Below, piece after piece: positions 35,392-43,922 of a stretch of 64,000 nucleotides of DNA. Origin of the DNA: Lachnospiraceae bacterium (lineage in GTDB: Bacteria > Bacillota > Clostridia > Lachnospirales > Lachnospiraceae). The stretch's first letter is position 1. The number at the start of each line of letters is the position of its first letter. Below the pieces are notes generated by a model, which saw only the letters and a program-made list of their open reading frames with translations, was not told the DNA's origin and searched no databases. The stretch spans positions 186,001 through 250,000 of the forward strand of contig JAFTPP010000011.1 of assembly GCA_017463255.1 (NCBI GenBank), read 5' to 3'. A program made the position numbers and the translations under genes.

Positions 35392-36705
35392 ATGAGTAAA
35401 TTAAATATGACCAATCTTAAGAAAGTCCTCCGCTATTTAAAGAAAAATGGAGTTTCAAATACTTATTATTCGGTGAAAGAACGTCTTTGTGATGCACCTT
35501 TTGCAAACTATACTTATGAAGAGATTTCAGAGGAAGAAGAAAAACGTCAAAGGGAATTATCCCAAAGCTTTTCCCATGGGATTAAGTTTAGTATTGCAGT
35601 ACCCTGTTATGAAACAAATGAGGCTTATCTTTGCGAATTAATGGATTCGGTGTTAGCTCAGACATATGAAAACTGGGAACTGATTCTTGCGGATGCAAGT
35701 ACAAGTGATAAAGTAAAAGATACGGTATCAAAGTATGTTGCCTCTTATTCGGAAGAAAATAATCGCATTGTTTATGTAAGACTTACTGAGAATAAGGGAA
35801 TTGCCGAGAATACCAATGAAGCAATCCAGCATGCTACCGGTGAATACACTGCACTATTAGATCATGATGATTTGCTTACGAAGGATGCTTTGTTTTGCAT
35901 GGCAAAAGCCATAGAAGAATCAAAGGAACAGCCCCTTTTCTTATATTCGGATGAAGATAAGCTTGACGAAAACGGTAAGTATTTTGAACCGAATTTTAAA
36001 TTAGATTTTAATTTGGAATATTTATTGTCCAATAATTATATATGCCATTTACTGGTGGCTAAAACAGATGCTCTTAAGAACCTAAACTATAGGGGAGAGT
36101 TTGACGGGGCTCAGGATTATGATGTAATCCTGCGACTGGTGCAAAAAAGTTATAAGGAAAAGACACCGATTTGTCACATTTCTAAGGTATTATACCATTG
36201 GAGATGCCATATAGGTTCCACTGCAGCTAATCCTGAAAGTAAGTTGTATGCGTATGAGGCCGGAAAACGTGCAGTAGAAAGCTTTGTGAAAGATATGGGG
36301 TGGAGCGGGACTGTAGACCATGCAGAACATCTTGGATATTATCGGGTGAATTATGATATGGATAAAATCTGGGAGGAGCGCCCATCGTTAGGCGCAGTTG
36401 GTGGTCCTGTTTATAAAGGAAGTAAGATTTGCGGCGGAGCCATGGATAAAGACGGTAAGGTGCTGTATGCAGGTGAGAACCGTCATGCTTTTGGATATAT
36501 GAACCGGTTACGCATGAAACAAAATGTGCAGGCCCTTGATATGAGAAACATCATGGTAAGGCCTGAAGTACTTGAAAATTATCAGAAGACGGTTAATGCT
36601 CAAAACGCAGATAAGCTGACTGAAATAGAGAAATCCATAGCAATTTCCACATATTTACGGGATAACGGATATGAACTGATTTATGATCCTGAATGGAAGG
36701 AGTAA
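35392..36705 (+). CDS. GT2 glycosyltransferase with partly deleted second domain
   Basis: The first GT2 domain (about residues 60-300) is complete: FSIAVPCYETNEAY, DSVLAQTYENWELI, LLDHDDLL and LYSDEDKL. It is a relative of the first domain of the enzyme at 19785. The remainder (about 320-437) aligns by eye with only the C-terminal half of that enzyme's second domain: GYMNRLRMKQNV here against GYMGRLCYAQNV there. The nucleotide-binding half and its NDD motif are gone. So this protein probably retains one activity. AAAGGAGG at 35379-35386 sets the start. Confidence 0.85.
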   Translation: MSKLNMTNLKKVLRYLKKNGVSNTYYSVKERLCDAPFANYTYEEISEEEEKRQRELSQSFSHGIKFSIAVPCYETNEAYLCELMDSVLAQTYENWELILADASTSDKVKDTVSKYVASYSEENNRIVYVRLTENKGIAENTNEAIQHATGEYTALLDHDDLLTKDALFCMAKAIEESKEQPLFLYSDEDKLDENGKYFEPNFKLDFNLEYLLSNNYICHLLVAKTDALKNLNYRGEFDGAQDYDVILRLVQKSYKEKTPICHISKVLYHWRCHIGSTAANPESKLYAYEAGKRAVESFVKDMGWSGTVDHAEHLGYYRVNYDMDKIWEERPSLGAVGGPVYKGSKICGGAMDKDGKVLYAGENRHAFGYMNRLRMKQNVQALDMRNIMVRPEVLENYQKTVNAQNADKLTEIEKSIAISTYLRDNGYELIYDPEWKE

Positions 36706-36713
36706 GACATATC

Positions 36714-37679
36714 ATGCAGGCAAGCGTTGTAATACCAAACTATAATGGAATGCAATATATCGAAGAATGTCTGAAATCTCTCCAGTTACAGGAGAGTATG
36801 GAAGAGATTATTGTTATTGATAATGCTTCTACGGACGGAAGCGTACAACTAATCAAAGACAAGTTTCCTCAGGTTAAGCTAATTGAGATGGAAACCAATA
36901 CCGGATTCAGTGCTGCGGTAAATGAAGGACTTTATGCAGCAAAAAGCCGCTACGTTATTTTATTAAATAATGACACTACCGTGGAACCGGGCTTTGTGGA
37001 TGCCCTGGTAAAACGGATTGAAAACAAGAAGAAGTGTTTTTCCGTCAGTGCCATGTTGGTGAGTATGCATAATCCTGAACTTATTGACGATGCGGGAGAT
37101 TATTACAATGCATTGGGATGGGCCTTTACAGTAGGAAAAGGTAAGTCAAGATATGATTATGAAAAACCCCGTAAAATTTTTGCAAGTTGTGCGGGAGCCG
37201 CTATTTACGATAAAGAGATACTTGATAAAATCGGTTATTTTGATGAAAATCATTTTGCATATTTAGAAGATATTGATATCGGTATGAGAGCGAAGCTTTA
37301 TGGATATTATAATGCGTATGAACCTCTTGCGGTTTGTAACCATGCCGGCAGTGCCAGCAGCGGTTCACGTTACAATGCTTTTAAAACGGGCCTTGCTGCA
37401 AAAAACAGTGTATATATTATTTATAAGAACATGCCCATTGTCATGATTCTTTTGAATCTGCCCTTTTTACTGGCTGGTTTTACCATTAAAACAGTTTTCT
37501 TTGTAAAAAAAGGATATGTTAAAGAATATTTATCGGGCCTTATAAAAGGGATTAAACTGTCCTGTTCTAAAGACGGAAAACAGCATAAAGTGCCGTTTTC
37601 CGGGAAACGATGGAAGCATTATGTTAAAGTACAAATGGAATTGTGGGAGAATCTGATTCGCTTTTTCATAAATTCTTAA
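36714..37679 (+). CDS. GT2 glycosyltransferase (WbbL/rhamnosyltransferase-like)
   Basis: The 321-residue protein has VVIPNYNGMQYIEECLKSL, VIDNASTDGS, LLNNDTTVEP, and LEDIDIGMRAKLYGY at the acceptor side, then a C-terminal hydrophobic helix near residues 240-265 that may tie it to the membrane. The pattern is that of WbbL-type rhamnosyltransferases, and dTDP-rhamnose precursors are made by this cluster. AAGGAG at 36697-36702 is 11 bases before the ATG at 36714; an earlier ATG at 36693 would place coding inside the upstream gene. Confidence 0.87.
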   Translation: MQASVVIPNYNGMQYIEECLKSLQLQESMEEIIVIDNASTDGSVQLIKDKFPQVKLIEMETNTGFSAAVNEGLYAAKSRYVILLNNDTTVEPGFVDALVKRIENKKKCFSVSAMLVSMHNPELIDDAGDYYNALGWAFTVGKGKSRYDYEKPRKIFASCAGAAIYDKEILDKIGYFDENHFAYLEDIDIGMRAKLYGYYNAYEPLAVCNHAGSASSGSRYNAFKTGLAAKNSVYIIYKNMPIVMILLNLPFLLAGFTIKTVFFVKKGYVKEYLSGLIKGIKLSCSKDGKQHKVPFSGKRWKHYVKVQMELWENLIRFFINS

Positions 37680-37680
37680 G

Positions 37681-37709
37681 TTGTCTTTTTAGGCTAAATA
37701 TTGTATTAT
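37681..37709 (+). promoter_or_regulatory. Sigma-A-type promoter before wbaP
   Basis: A -35 TTGTCT (37681-37686) and a -10 TATTAT (37704-37709) are separated by exactly 17 bases, in the short gap after the previous stop. It would start a second transcript covering the initiating transferase and LCP genes independently of the long upstream operon. Confidence 0.65.
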
Positions 37710-37736
37710 TATCCATGTATATGGAGGGTGGACAGG

Positions 37737-39137
37737 TTGATTAAGGATAATCAGAAGTATTTCAACCGTTTGCATGTACTTATTGATGCGATTGTCATAG
37801 CTATGAGCTACGCATTTGCATTCTATCTTAAGTTCATGAGCGGATTGTTAGAAAGTTACCTGGTTCTGTCAATTAGTGAGTATTTCGAAGCGTTACTTTT
37901 TATCATACCGGGTTACTTGATATTATATTCATTATTTAATTTGTATACATCCAAGCGTGTTTCCAGCCGTAGTGATGAGCTTTTAAATATTATAAAAGCG
38001 AATACGGTTGGTTTGTTGTGCGTTATGGTTGCGTTATATATTTTTAAACTGACACATTATTCCCGTTCCATGATTTTGATTTTTTACATGGTAAATATTG
38101 TGTTTGAAACTTTTGTGCGTAATATTATCCGTTATTTATTACGTTACATGAGAAAAAAAGGATATAACAAAAAATATGTACTCTTAGTAGGTTATTCCAG
38201 AGCGGCAGAGGAATACATTGACAGAATTCATGCCAATCCCCAATGGGGATATGTGGTCAGAGGAATTCTTGATGACAAGATTCCAAGCGGAACCATGTAT
38301 CGTGGAGTTAAGGTTGTGGGAAGAATTGATAATCTGCTAATCATTCTTCCGGAAAATAAGATGGATGAAATTGCGATTACACTGTCACTGGAAAACTACG
38401 GCAGATTGGAAGAAATTGTAGGCTTATGTGAGAAGTCCGGCGTACATACTAAGTTTATACCGGACTATAACAGTGTGATTCCTAGTAAGCCTTATACAGA
38501 AGATTTATTGGGATTACCGGTCATTAATATCCGGCATGTTCCGTTATCCAACACATTGAATGCAATAATAAAGCGTACCATGGATATTGTGGGTTCTTTG
38601 TTGGCAATTGTGATTTTTTCACCTGTTATGCTTGTTTCAGCCCTAGCAGTCAGGTTTTCAGGGAAAGGTCCTGTTATTTATAAGCAGGAAAGAATCGGAC
38701 TTCACAACAAATCTTTTAAAATATATAAATTCAGAACCATGGTTGTGGACAGGCCGGTAAAAGCAGATAAAGAATGGACAGTCAAGGATGACCCACGTGT
38801 AACGAAGGTGGGTAAATTCTTAAGGAAGACCAGTATCGATGAATTGCCGCAGCTTTTTAATATTTTAAAAGGCGACATGAGTATGGTTGGACCAAGACCG
38901 GAACAACCGCAGTTTGTAGAGCAGTTTAAGGAAGAAATTCCAAGGTATATGATTAAGCATCAGGTTCGTCCGGGGCTTACAGGTTGGGCACAGGTGAATG
39001 GATACCGTGGAGATACTTCTATCCGTAAAAGAATCGAGCATGATCTCTTTTATATTGAAAATTGGACGTTAGGTCTTGACATAAAGATTTTATTTTTAAC
39101 AATATTTAAAGGCTTTGTAAATAAGAATGCTTATTAA
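37737..39137 (+). CDS. Polyprenyl glycosylphosphotransferase (WbaP/CpsE-like initiating enzyme)
   Basis: This membrane enzyme starts glycopolymer synthesis by putting a sugar-1-phosphate on undecaprenyl phosphate. The protein of 466 residues has four or five N-terminal helices, a CoA-binding-like Rossmann region (VLLVGYSRAAEEYIDRI), and a C-terminal catalytic domain from about 285: RTMDIVGSLLAIVIFSP, YKQERIGLHNKSFKIYKFRTM, SIDELPQLFNILKGDMSMVG, RPGLTGWAQVNGYRG. The likely start is TTG at 37737, nine bases after GGAGG (37723-37727); GTG at 37728 is too close. It has its own promoter. The sugar used is not readable; glucose or galactose are common. Confidence 0.9.
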   Translation: MIKDNQKYFNRLHVLIDAIVIAMSYAFAFYLKFMSGLLESYLVLSISEYFEALLFIIPGYLILYSLFNLYTSKRVSSRSDELLNIIKANTVGLLCVMVALYIFKLTHYSRSMILIFYMVNIVFETFVRNIIRYLLRYMRKKGYNKKYVLLVGYSRAAEEYIDRIHANPQWGYVVRGILDDKIPSGTMYRGVKVVGRIDNLLIILPENKMDEIAITLSLENYGRLEEIVGLCEKSGVHTKFIPDYNSVIPSKPYTEDLLGLPVINIRHVPLSNTLNAIIKRTMDIVGSLLAIVIFSPVMLVSALAVRFSGKGPVIYKQERIGLHNKSFKIYKFRTMVVDRPVKADKEWTVKDDPRVTKVGKFLRKTSIDELPQLFNILKGDMSMVGPRPEQPQFVEQFKEEIPRYMIKHQVRPGLTGWAQVNGYRGDTSIRKRIEHDLFYIENWTLGLDIKILFLTIFKGFVNKNAY

Positions 39138-39173
39138 TCATAATGAAATAAGCAGGGGAAAGAAGAGGTTTAT

Positions 39174-40349
39174 ATGGGTAATACAAGAGATAGAAAAAAA
39201 CAGTTAACACCAAGAGAACGTGCTAAAAAGCAGAGAAGAAATTTGATTCTCATTGCTTTGGAAGTAATCGTACTTGGCGCCTTATTAGTGGTATGCTTTA
39301 TGCCGGGTGGTCTTTTTGATACTTTTGATAAGGAGAAGACTCCTTTTACTCCGCCACCACAGGACGAAGACGGTAAGATTGCCGGTGTTACGGAAAAAAT
39401 CGAAAATATTATGACGGATGAAACAGTAGAAGATCCGATGAAGGACTATAACTTGATTGCTTTGTTTGGTGTAGACTCAAGAAATGAGAACCTTTCCAAA
39501 GGTGATAACCGTTCCGATACCATTATGATTGCAGCAATTCATAAGGAAACCAAAGATGTTAAGCTTGTGTCAGTATATCGTGATACTTTGTTAAATGTAA
39601 ATGTGAATAAGCCTTCTTATAAGAAGTGTAACTCTGCATATGCATTGGGCAGCTATACCCAGGCCGTTGCTATGTTAAATGCTAACTTAGATCTTTATAT
39701 TGAAGACTATATTACCATTGGTTTCAAGGGCTTGACAGATACTGTTGATGCTTTGGGAGGTATTTATCTAACCATTGAAGAGGCGGAAATCCAGCATTTG
39801 AATAACTATCAGAAGATGATGTCACAAGAACTGGGTGAGGATGATTATCCATATATCCCTGTTGAAGAGCCGGGATATCAGAAAGTGACAGGACTTCAGG
39901 CTACAGCATATTGCCGAATCCGTGCTACCAAGGGTAGTGACTTTAGAAGAACCGAGAGACAGAGAGACACATTGGAAGCGATTTTGGAAAGAGCTAAGTC
40001 GGCATCTGTTTCTGAATTGACGGATGCAGCTAAGAGTCTTGTATATGAAGTATCTACTTCCTTAACCATGGATGAAATTCTTGCAATGGTAGAATCGGTT
40101 TCAGAATATAACATTACAGAAACCGGTGGCTTCCCTGAGGCAAGCATGAGATCGGCAGGTACTTTAGGAAACTCTTTGGGAAGTTGTGTAGTGCCTGATG
40201 ATTTAGCGGCTAATGTTGTATGGCTTCATGAATTTATCTTTGAAGATACAGAATATGAAGTATCAGACACAGTACTTGAATATGGAAGAGAAATATATAA
40301 TATTGCGTCTCCATATTTGGGAGATTATTTAAAGAATAAAGTTGAGTAA
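39174..40349 (+). CDS. LytR-CpsA-Psr (LCP) family wall glycopolymer ligase
   Basis: The 391-residue protein has a basic N-terminus, one transmembrane helix (about 24-44) and an extracellular LCP domain (about 93-285). It has LIALFGVDSRNEN, NRSDTIMIAAIHKETKDVKLVSVYRD and a run of Arg/Asp near CRIRATKGSDFRRTERQR that bind the polyprenyl pyrophosphate. LCP enzymes move the finished polymer from its lipid carrier onto peptidoglycan. Its place directly after the initiating transferase suggests the product of this cluster ends up covalently on the wall. AGAGG at 39164-39168 precedes the start. Confidence 0.92.
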   Translation: MGNTRDRKKQLTPRERAKKQRRNLILIALEVIVLGALLVVCFMPGGLFDTFDKEKTPFTPPPQDEDGKIAGVTEKIENIMTDETVEDPMKDYNLIALFGVDSRNENLSKGDNRSDTIMIAAIHKETKDVKLVSVYRDTLLNVNVNKPSYKKCNSAYALGSYTQAVAMLNANLDLYIEDYITIGFKGLTDTVDALGGIYLTIEEAEIQHLNNYQKMMSQELGEDDYPYIPVEEPGYQKVTGLQATAYCRIRATKGSDFRRTERQRDTLEAILERAKSASVSELTDAAKSLVYEVSTSLTMDEILAMVESVSEYNITETGGFPEASMRSAGTLGNSLGSCVVPDDLAANVVWLHEFIFEDTEYEVSDTVLEYGREIYNIASPYLGDYLKNKVE

Positions 40350-40363
40350 TGAAAATGATATGG

Positions 40364-40389
40364 GCGGAATCCACGGATTCCGCTCTTTT
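40364..40389 (+). terminator. Intrinsic terminator after the LCP gene
   Basis: A 9-bp perfect inverted repeat (40364-40372 with 40375-40383) is followed by TCTTTT. It would end the wbaP-LCP transcript before the next glycosyltransferase gene. Confidence 0.8.
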
Positions 40390-40417
40390 GGCAAAGAAGG
40401 ATTGAGGAGGTGATTGT

Positions 40418-41365
40418 GTGAGTCAGGTGGATGTTATTATTCCTACATATAGACCCGGGAAAAAGTTAATAAAGATACTGAAGGCTTTATGCAATCAGAC
40501 CATCATTCCTGAGAATATTATTCTGATGAACACAGAGCAGCCTGAATTTGACAAAAACACAGAGCTTTTAAGTTGGTTAAGTGAGCATGAACAAAAAGGA
40601 GTGAAGCCTAAGGTGCAGACTCATCATGTGACGAAGGATGAGTTTGACCATGGCTTAACCAGAAAGCAGGGCGTAAGTCATTCAGATGCTGAGTTTTTTG
40701 TCTGCATGACGGATGATGCCATTCCTATGGGAGACAATGTGTTAGAAATGCTGTTACAGCCTTTTAGGGATTCAAAAGTGGCAGTGTCTTACGCCCGTCA
40801 GCTTCCCGGAAAAGAAAGCAGCATATTGGAACGTTATACCAGAGGTTATAATTATCCTGAGCAGTCTGTGGTGAAAACTAAGGAAAATTTGGAAGAATAT
40901 GGTATTAAAACTTACTTTTGCTCTAATGCATGTGCAGCATACAGAAGAAGCGTTTTTGATGAATTAGGCGGATTTATTGAAAAGACAATTTTTAATGAGG
41001 ATATGATTTATGCGGCAAGTGTTATAAAGGCAGGATATGCAATTGCTTATGAGGCAAAAGCAGAAGTGCTGCATGCCCATCGCTATGGCTGTATGGACCA
41101 GTTACATCGAAATTTTGATTTAGGCGTGTCACAAGCGGACCATCCTGAGGTCTTTGCCGGAATTTCTTCGGAAAGTGAAGGTGTTAAGATGGTTACCCAA
41201 GTGATAAAACAACTCTGCAGGGATAAAAAATGGTACCGTGTTCCCGGCTTTTGTATGAATTGCGGCTTTAAACTGATAGGATATCGTTTGGGGAAGGCTT
41301 ACAAAAAGCTTCCGAAAGGGATTGTGAAAAAACTCAGTATGAACCGCAATTATTGGAAAGTATAA
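40418..41365 (+). CDS. GT2 glycosyltransferase (rhamnosyltransferase-like)
   Basis: The 315-residue protein has VDVIIPTYRPGKKLIKILKA, the H-x-x-K/F-D-H-G block VTKDEFDHGLTRKQG, and VCMTDDAIPM as a metal-binding acidic pair. FDHG and TRK-G-type blocks are usual in rhamnosyltransferases of wall polysaccharide clusters. The start is GTG at 40418, seven bases after a nearly perfect GAGGAGG. It lies behind a terminator; its own promoter is not obvious. The sugar assignment is tentative. Confidence 0.86.
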   Translation: MSQVDVIIPTYRPGKKLIKILKALCNQTIIPENIILMNTEQPEFDKNTELLSWLSEHEQKGVKPKVQTHHVTKDEFDHGLTRKQGVSHSDAEFFVCMTDDAIPMGDNVLEMLLQPFRDSKVAVSYARQLPGKESSILERYTRGYNYPEQSVVKTKENLEEYGIKTYFCSNACAAYRRSVFDELGGFIEKTIFNEDMIYAASVIKAGYAIAYEAKAEVLHAHRYGCMDQLHRNFDLGVSQADHPEVFAGISSESEGVKMVTQVIKQLCRDKKWYRVPGFCMNCGFKLIGYRLGKAYKKLPKGIVKKLSMNRNYWKV

Positions 41366-41471
41366 ATGATATATTTTTTTCAAGGTTTCATCACAGTTTG
41401 AACACAAATAAAGACTATACTGACATCATAAAATGATTAGCAGATAGCGGAATGCTGAAAGGAAGGATGGA

Positions 41472-42929
41472 ATGGAAGAACAAAGACAGCAAAACCAGAA
41501 TAACAATCAGAATCAAAATGCGGCATATTCTTATTATCAGCCTCAATATTATTCTGTTTATAATAATCCGGAGAATGAAAGGCTTATGCAGGAGCTTCGG
41601 GAGAAAAAAGAAAAAGAGTTAAGAAAGCAGGAAAAGAAAGAACAGAAGAAAGCCAAAAAGGCAGCAGGTAAAAATGGCGGATTTATGAAACGCTTAGGTA
41701 CGCTTGTGCTAAGTGCCATCGTGTTTGGTGTTGTTGCCGGAGGAACTATGTATGGCATCAATTACGCGGGCATTAAGCTGTTTGGTGAAAAAGAGACTGT
41801 AAAGAGTGAAGCACAGGCGGACGTAGATTTGGATAAGATAGAAGATATTCTTGATGAATCCAATAGTGGGAAGCCTGAACATATTATTTCATCTACATCG
41901 GATTCAGTTGTAAATGAAGCTGATATGGAAGAATATTCCAATATTTATGATGTCCGCGGCGTTGTAAAAAGATGTATGCCATCTGTTGTGACAATCGTGA
42001 ATACTTATACTGCAGAGTATAGTTATTGGGGTCAGTCATATGAGCAGGAGGAACAGTCCTCCGGAACCGGTATTATCATCGGTCAGAGTGATACAGAATT
42101 ATTGTTAGTTAGTAATCATCACGTGGTTGCAGATGCAGACGAATTGATTATTACTTTTATTGACGGAACAACAGCAGAAGCCCATATTAAGGGTTCTGAC
42201 GCAGATATGGATATTGCGGTAATTGCAATTTCCCTTAACACATTAACACAGGAAACAATGGAGGCAATTGCCATTGCTGTGTTAGGTGATTCAGACGCAT
42301 TGGAGGTTGGAGAGCCGGCAATTGCCATCGGAAATGCATTAGGTTACGGACAGTCAGTAACAACCGGCGTAATCAGCGCAGTAAACCGTGAACTGGAAAT
42401 TGAAGGGGTAATGCATACTCTCGTACAGACGGATGCAGCCATCAACCCCGGTAATTCAGGTGGTGCCTTATTAAACCTTAACGGTGAAGTTGTAGGTATT
42501 AATTCTAACAAAATCGGCGGAACCACAATCGAAGGAATGGGATATGCAATTCCAATCAGCCTTGTAAAAGAATTAATTGAAGAATTATCTTTAAAGGAAA
42601 CTTTGATTAAAGTAGAAGAAGGCAAGGAAGGTTACTTAGGAATCTACGGACAGAATGTAACAGACGATGTATCTTCAATGTATGAGATTCCTATTGGTGT
42701 ATATATTTCTCAGGTAATAGAAGATTCAGGTGCCGAAGATGCAGGATTAAGACGTGGAGATATTATTGTTAAGTTAAATGATACAACTATAAAATCCATG
42801 GATGATTTAACAGGAATCTTACAGTACTATGAAGCAGGAACTACCGTTCAGATTACCATCCAGAGAAAGAAAGCAGGAATCTATCAGGAAAAGGTAGTAG
42901 ACCTTGTTCTTGGAAAGAGAAGTGAATAG
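41472..42929 (+). CDS. htrA: HtrA/DegP-type membrane-anchored serine protease with PDZ domain
   Basis: The 485-residue protein starts with a Gln/Asn/Tyr-rich cytosolic tail, a Lys-rich stretch and one transmembrane helix (about 75-97). The trypsin-like domain has the triad His217 (SNHHVVA), Asp247 (ADMDIAV) and Ser329 (PGNSGGALL). A single PDZ domain fills about 385-480 (EDAGLRRGDIIVKLNDTTIKS). It should degrade or refold misfolded proteins outside the membrane, a plausible partner for a heavily used wall-polymer pathway. A TATACT -10-like box lies at 41416-41421 without a convincing -35. The terminator that follows closes the whole cluster. Confidence 0.93.
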   Translation: MEEQRQQNQNNNQNQNAAYSYYQPQYYSVYNNPENERLMQELREKKEKELRKQEKKEQKKAKKAAGKNGGFMKRLGTLVLSAIVFGVVAGGTMYGINYAGIKLFGEKETVKSEAQADVDLDKIEDILDESNSGKPEHIISSTSDSVVNEADMEEYSNIYDVRGVVKRCMPSVVTIVNTYTAEYSYWGQSYEQEEQSSGTGIIIGQSDTELLLVSNHHVVADADELIITFIDGTTAEAHIKGSDADMDIAVIAISLNTLTQETMEAIAIAVLGDSDALEVGEPAIAIGNALGYGQSVTTGVISAVNRELEIEGVMHTLVQTDAAINPGNSGGALLNLNGEVVGINSNKIGGTTIEGMGYAIPISLVKELIEELSLKETLIKVEEGKEGYLGIYGQNVTDDVSSMYEIPIGVYISQVIEDSGAEDAGLRRGDIIVKLNDTTIKSMDDLTGILQYYEAGTTVQITIQRKKAGIYQEKVVDLVLGKRSE

Positions 42930-42949
42930 AGAGTACGATTGAGATGACA

Positions 42950-42979
42950 AACTCCCCCGGCATGTGCCGGGGGAGTTTT
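42950..42979 (+). terminator. Strong intrinsic terminator after htrA
   Basis: A perfect 13-bp GC-rich inverted repeat (42950-42962 with 42965-42977) around a 2-base gap (4-base effective loop), ending in TTTT. This marks the right-hand border of the glycopolymer cluster. Confidence 0.93.
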
Positions 42980-42982
42980 GTG

Positions 42983-43168
42983 CTATAGAATTTCAATCAT
43001 CTTAATTATTTTTTCTTTTTTCTCAGTATCACATCTGCTAATCAATCGCAACAGTTCATTGTCTAATGCAAGTGAATGATTATCATATTGGTCGAATAAA
43101 AGATAATCAATACTGGTGTCTAGCGAGTTGGAAATGGCCAGTAATACATTTAGAGATAGACCAACCTT
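42983..43168 (-). pseudogene. 3' remnant of an XRE-family HTH regulator gene
   Basis: Read on the minus strand from 43168 to the TAG at 42985-42983, this gives 61 codons beginning KVGLSLNVLLAISNSLDTS and continuing DYLLFDQYDN to KMIEIL. This matches the second half of an XRE HTH domain (helices 4-5, normally ...TKVGL...) plus the short C-terminal tail of such repressors. The DNA-reading helices upstream are missing; the frame runs only a few unrelated codons further before a stop. Together with the next entries it fills the 333-base gap between htrA and the phosphoesterase gene. It looks like the trace of an insertion or deletion at the edge of the accessory pocket. Confidence 0.7.
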
Positions 43169-43262
43169 GAATAAGATTATGAAAGAGAAACATTAGAATT
43201 ATCAAAGTAGCTAATTTCATTGAATTATGATACCATAAATCAAAAGAAAGGAGGATTATTTG

Positions 43263-43922
43263 ATGACGAATGAAAGCATATATGAATGGGATGATACAAA
43301 AAATGAGTTGCAGGTGTTGAATACTCAACTTGCTATGGCATCAGAGCTAACGAATCCTCTTACATACTATGGTGAGGGTGGGCGTTTTGATTCATTAAGA
43401 ATCGCATACATATCTGATATTCACTTATCTAGTGTTATAACAGAAGCTTTTCAACAACTTTATTCTGATATAGGTCGTAATGTAGATATTCATAAAGTAA
43501 AACCAATCGTGAGAAAATTATATCCTACAAATAAGTCAGCAAATATTACTATCTTTTGTGGAGATATAGCAGATAAAAAAACTACTACAGTAGACTTTTT
43601 TAAACACTATAAATATAGACACAACTTTAGTATATTTCAAAAATTCAAAGCAAAACTAAATCGTTGTAAAAATAATAAGAAAAAATTATCAGAAGGCGTT
43701 CAATCTCAATATTCGAAGTGCTTGAACAATACTAACAGATATATTGAAATAAAAATGGATGCAGTCAAAAAGAACTTTGATTTTGCTAGATTCGAGAAGT
43801 ATAAAAAAACCTACCACTCTAACATAGGATACGAAGATGCTTATGCTTATTTTAAAAAGACAAATAGCTTTAAAAAATGTAAATTAACTAAAAAAATGAA
43901 TCTCAAATCATTGAAATATTGA
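43263..43922 (+). CDS. Metallophosphoesterase, N-terminal part (frameshifted gene)
   Basis: This 219-residue reading frame carries only the first two metallophosphoesterase motifs: D-x-H in YISDIHLS (Asp52, His54) and GD in IFCGDIADK (Asp101). The remaining motifs are in the next frame (43919-45601). After motif 2 come a Lys-rich helical insert and a stop at 43920-43922. An A7 run at 43890-43896 lies just before; a -1 shift there joins the two frames without a stop. AAAGGAGG at 43247-43254 gives a strong start at 43263. Base use is more AT-rich than in the glycan cluster. The fused protein of about 780 residues has no family I can name beyond the phosphoesterase core. Confidence 0.8.
   Translation: MTNESIYEWDDTKNELQVLNTQLAMASELTNPLTYYGEGGRFDSLRIAYISDIHLSSVITEAFQQLYSDIGRNVDIHKVKPIVRKLYPTNKSANITIFCGDIADKKTTTVDFFKHYKYRHNFSIFQKFKAKLNRCKNNKKKLSEGVQSQYSKCLNNTNRYIEIKMDAVKKNFDFARFEKYKKTYHSNIGYEDAYAYFKKTNSFKKCKLTKKMNLKSLKY

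Noticed and set aside
41398-41421. TTGAAC/TATACT upstream of htrA as a promoter
   Set aside because: The spacer is only 12 bases; no other -35 fits the TATACT.
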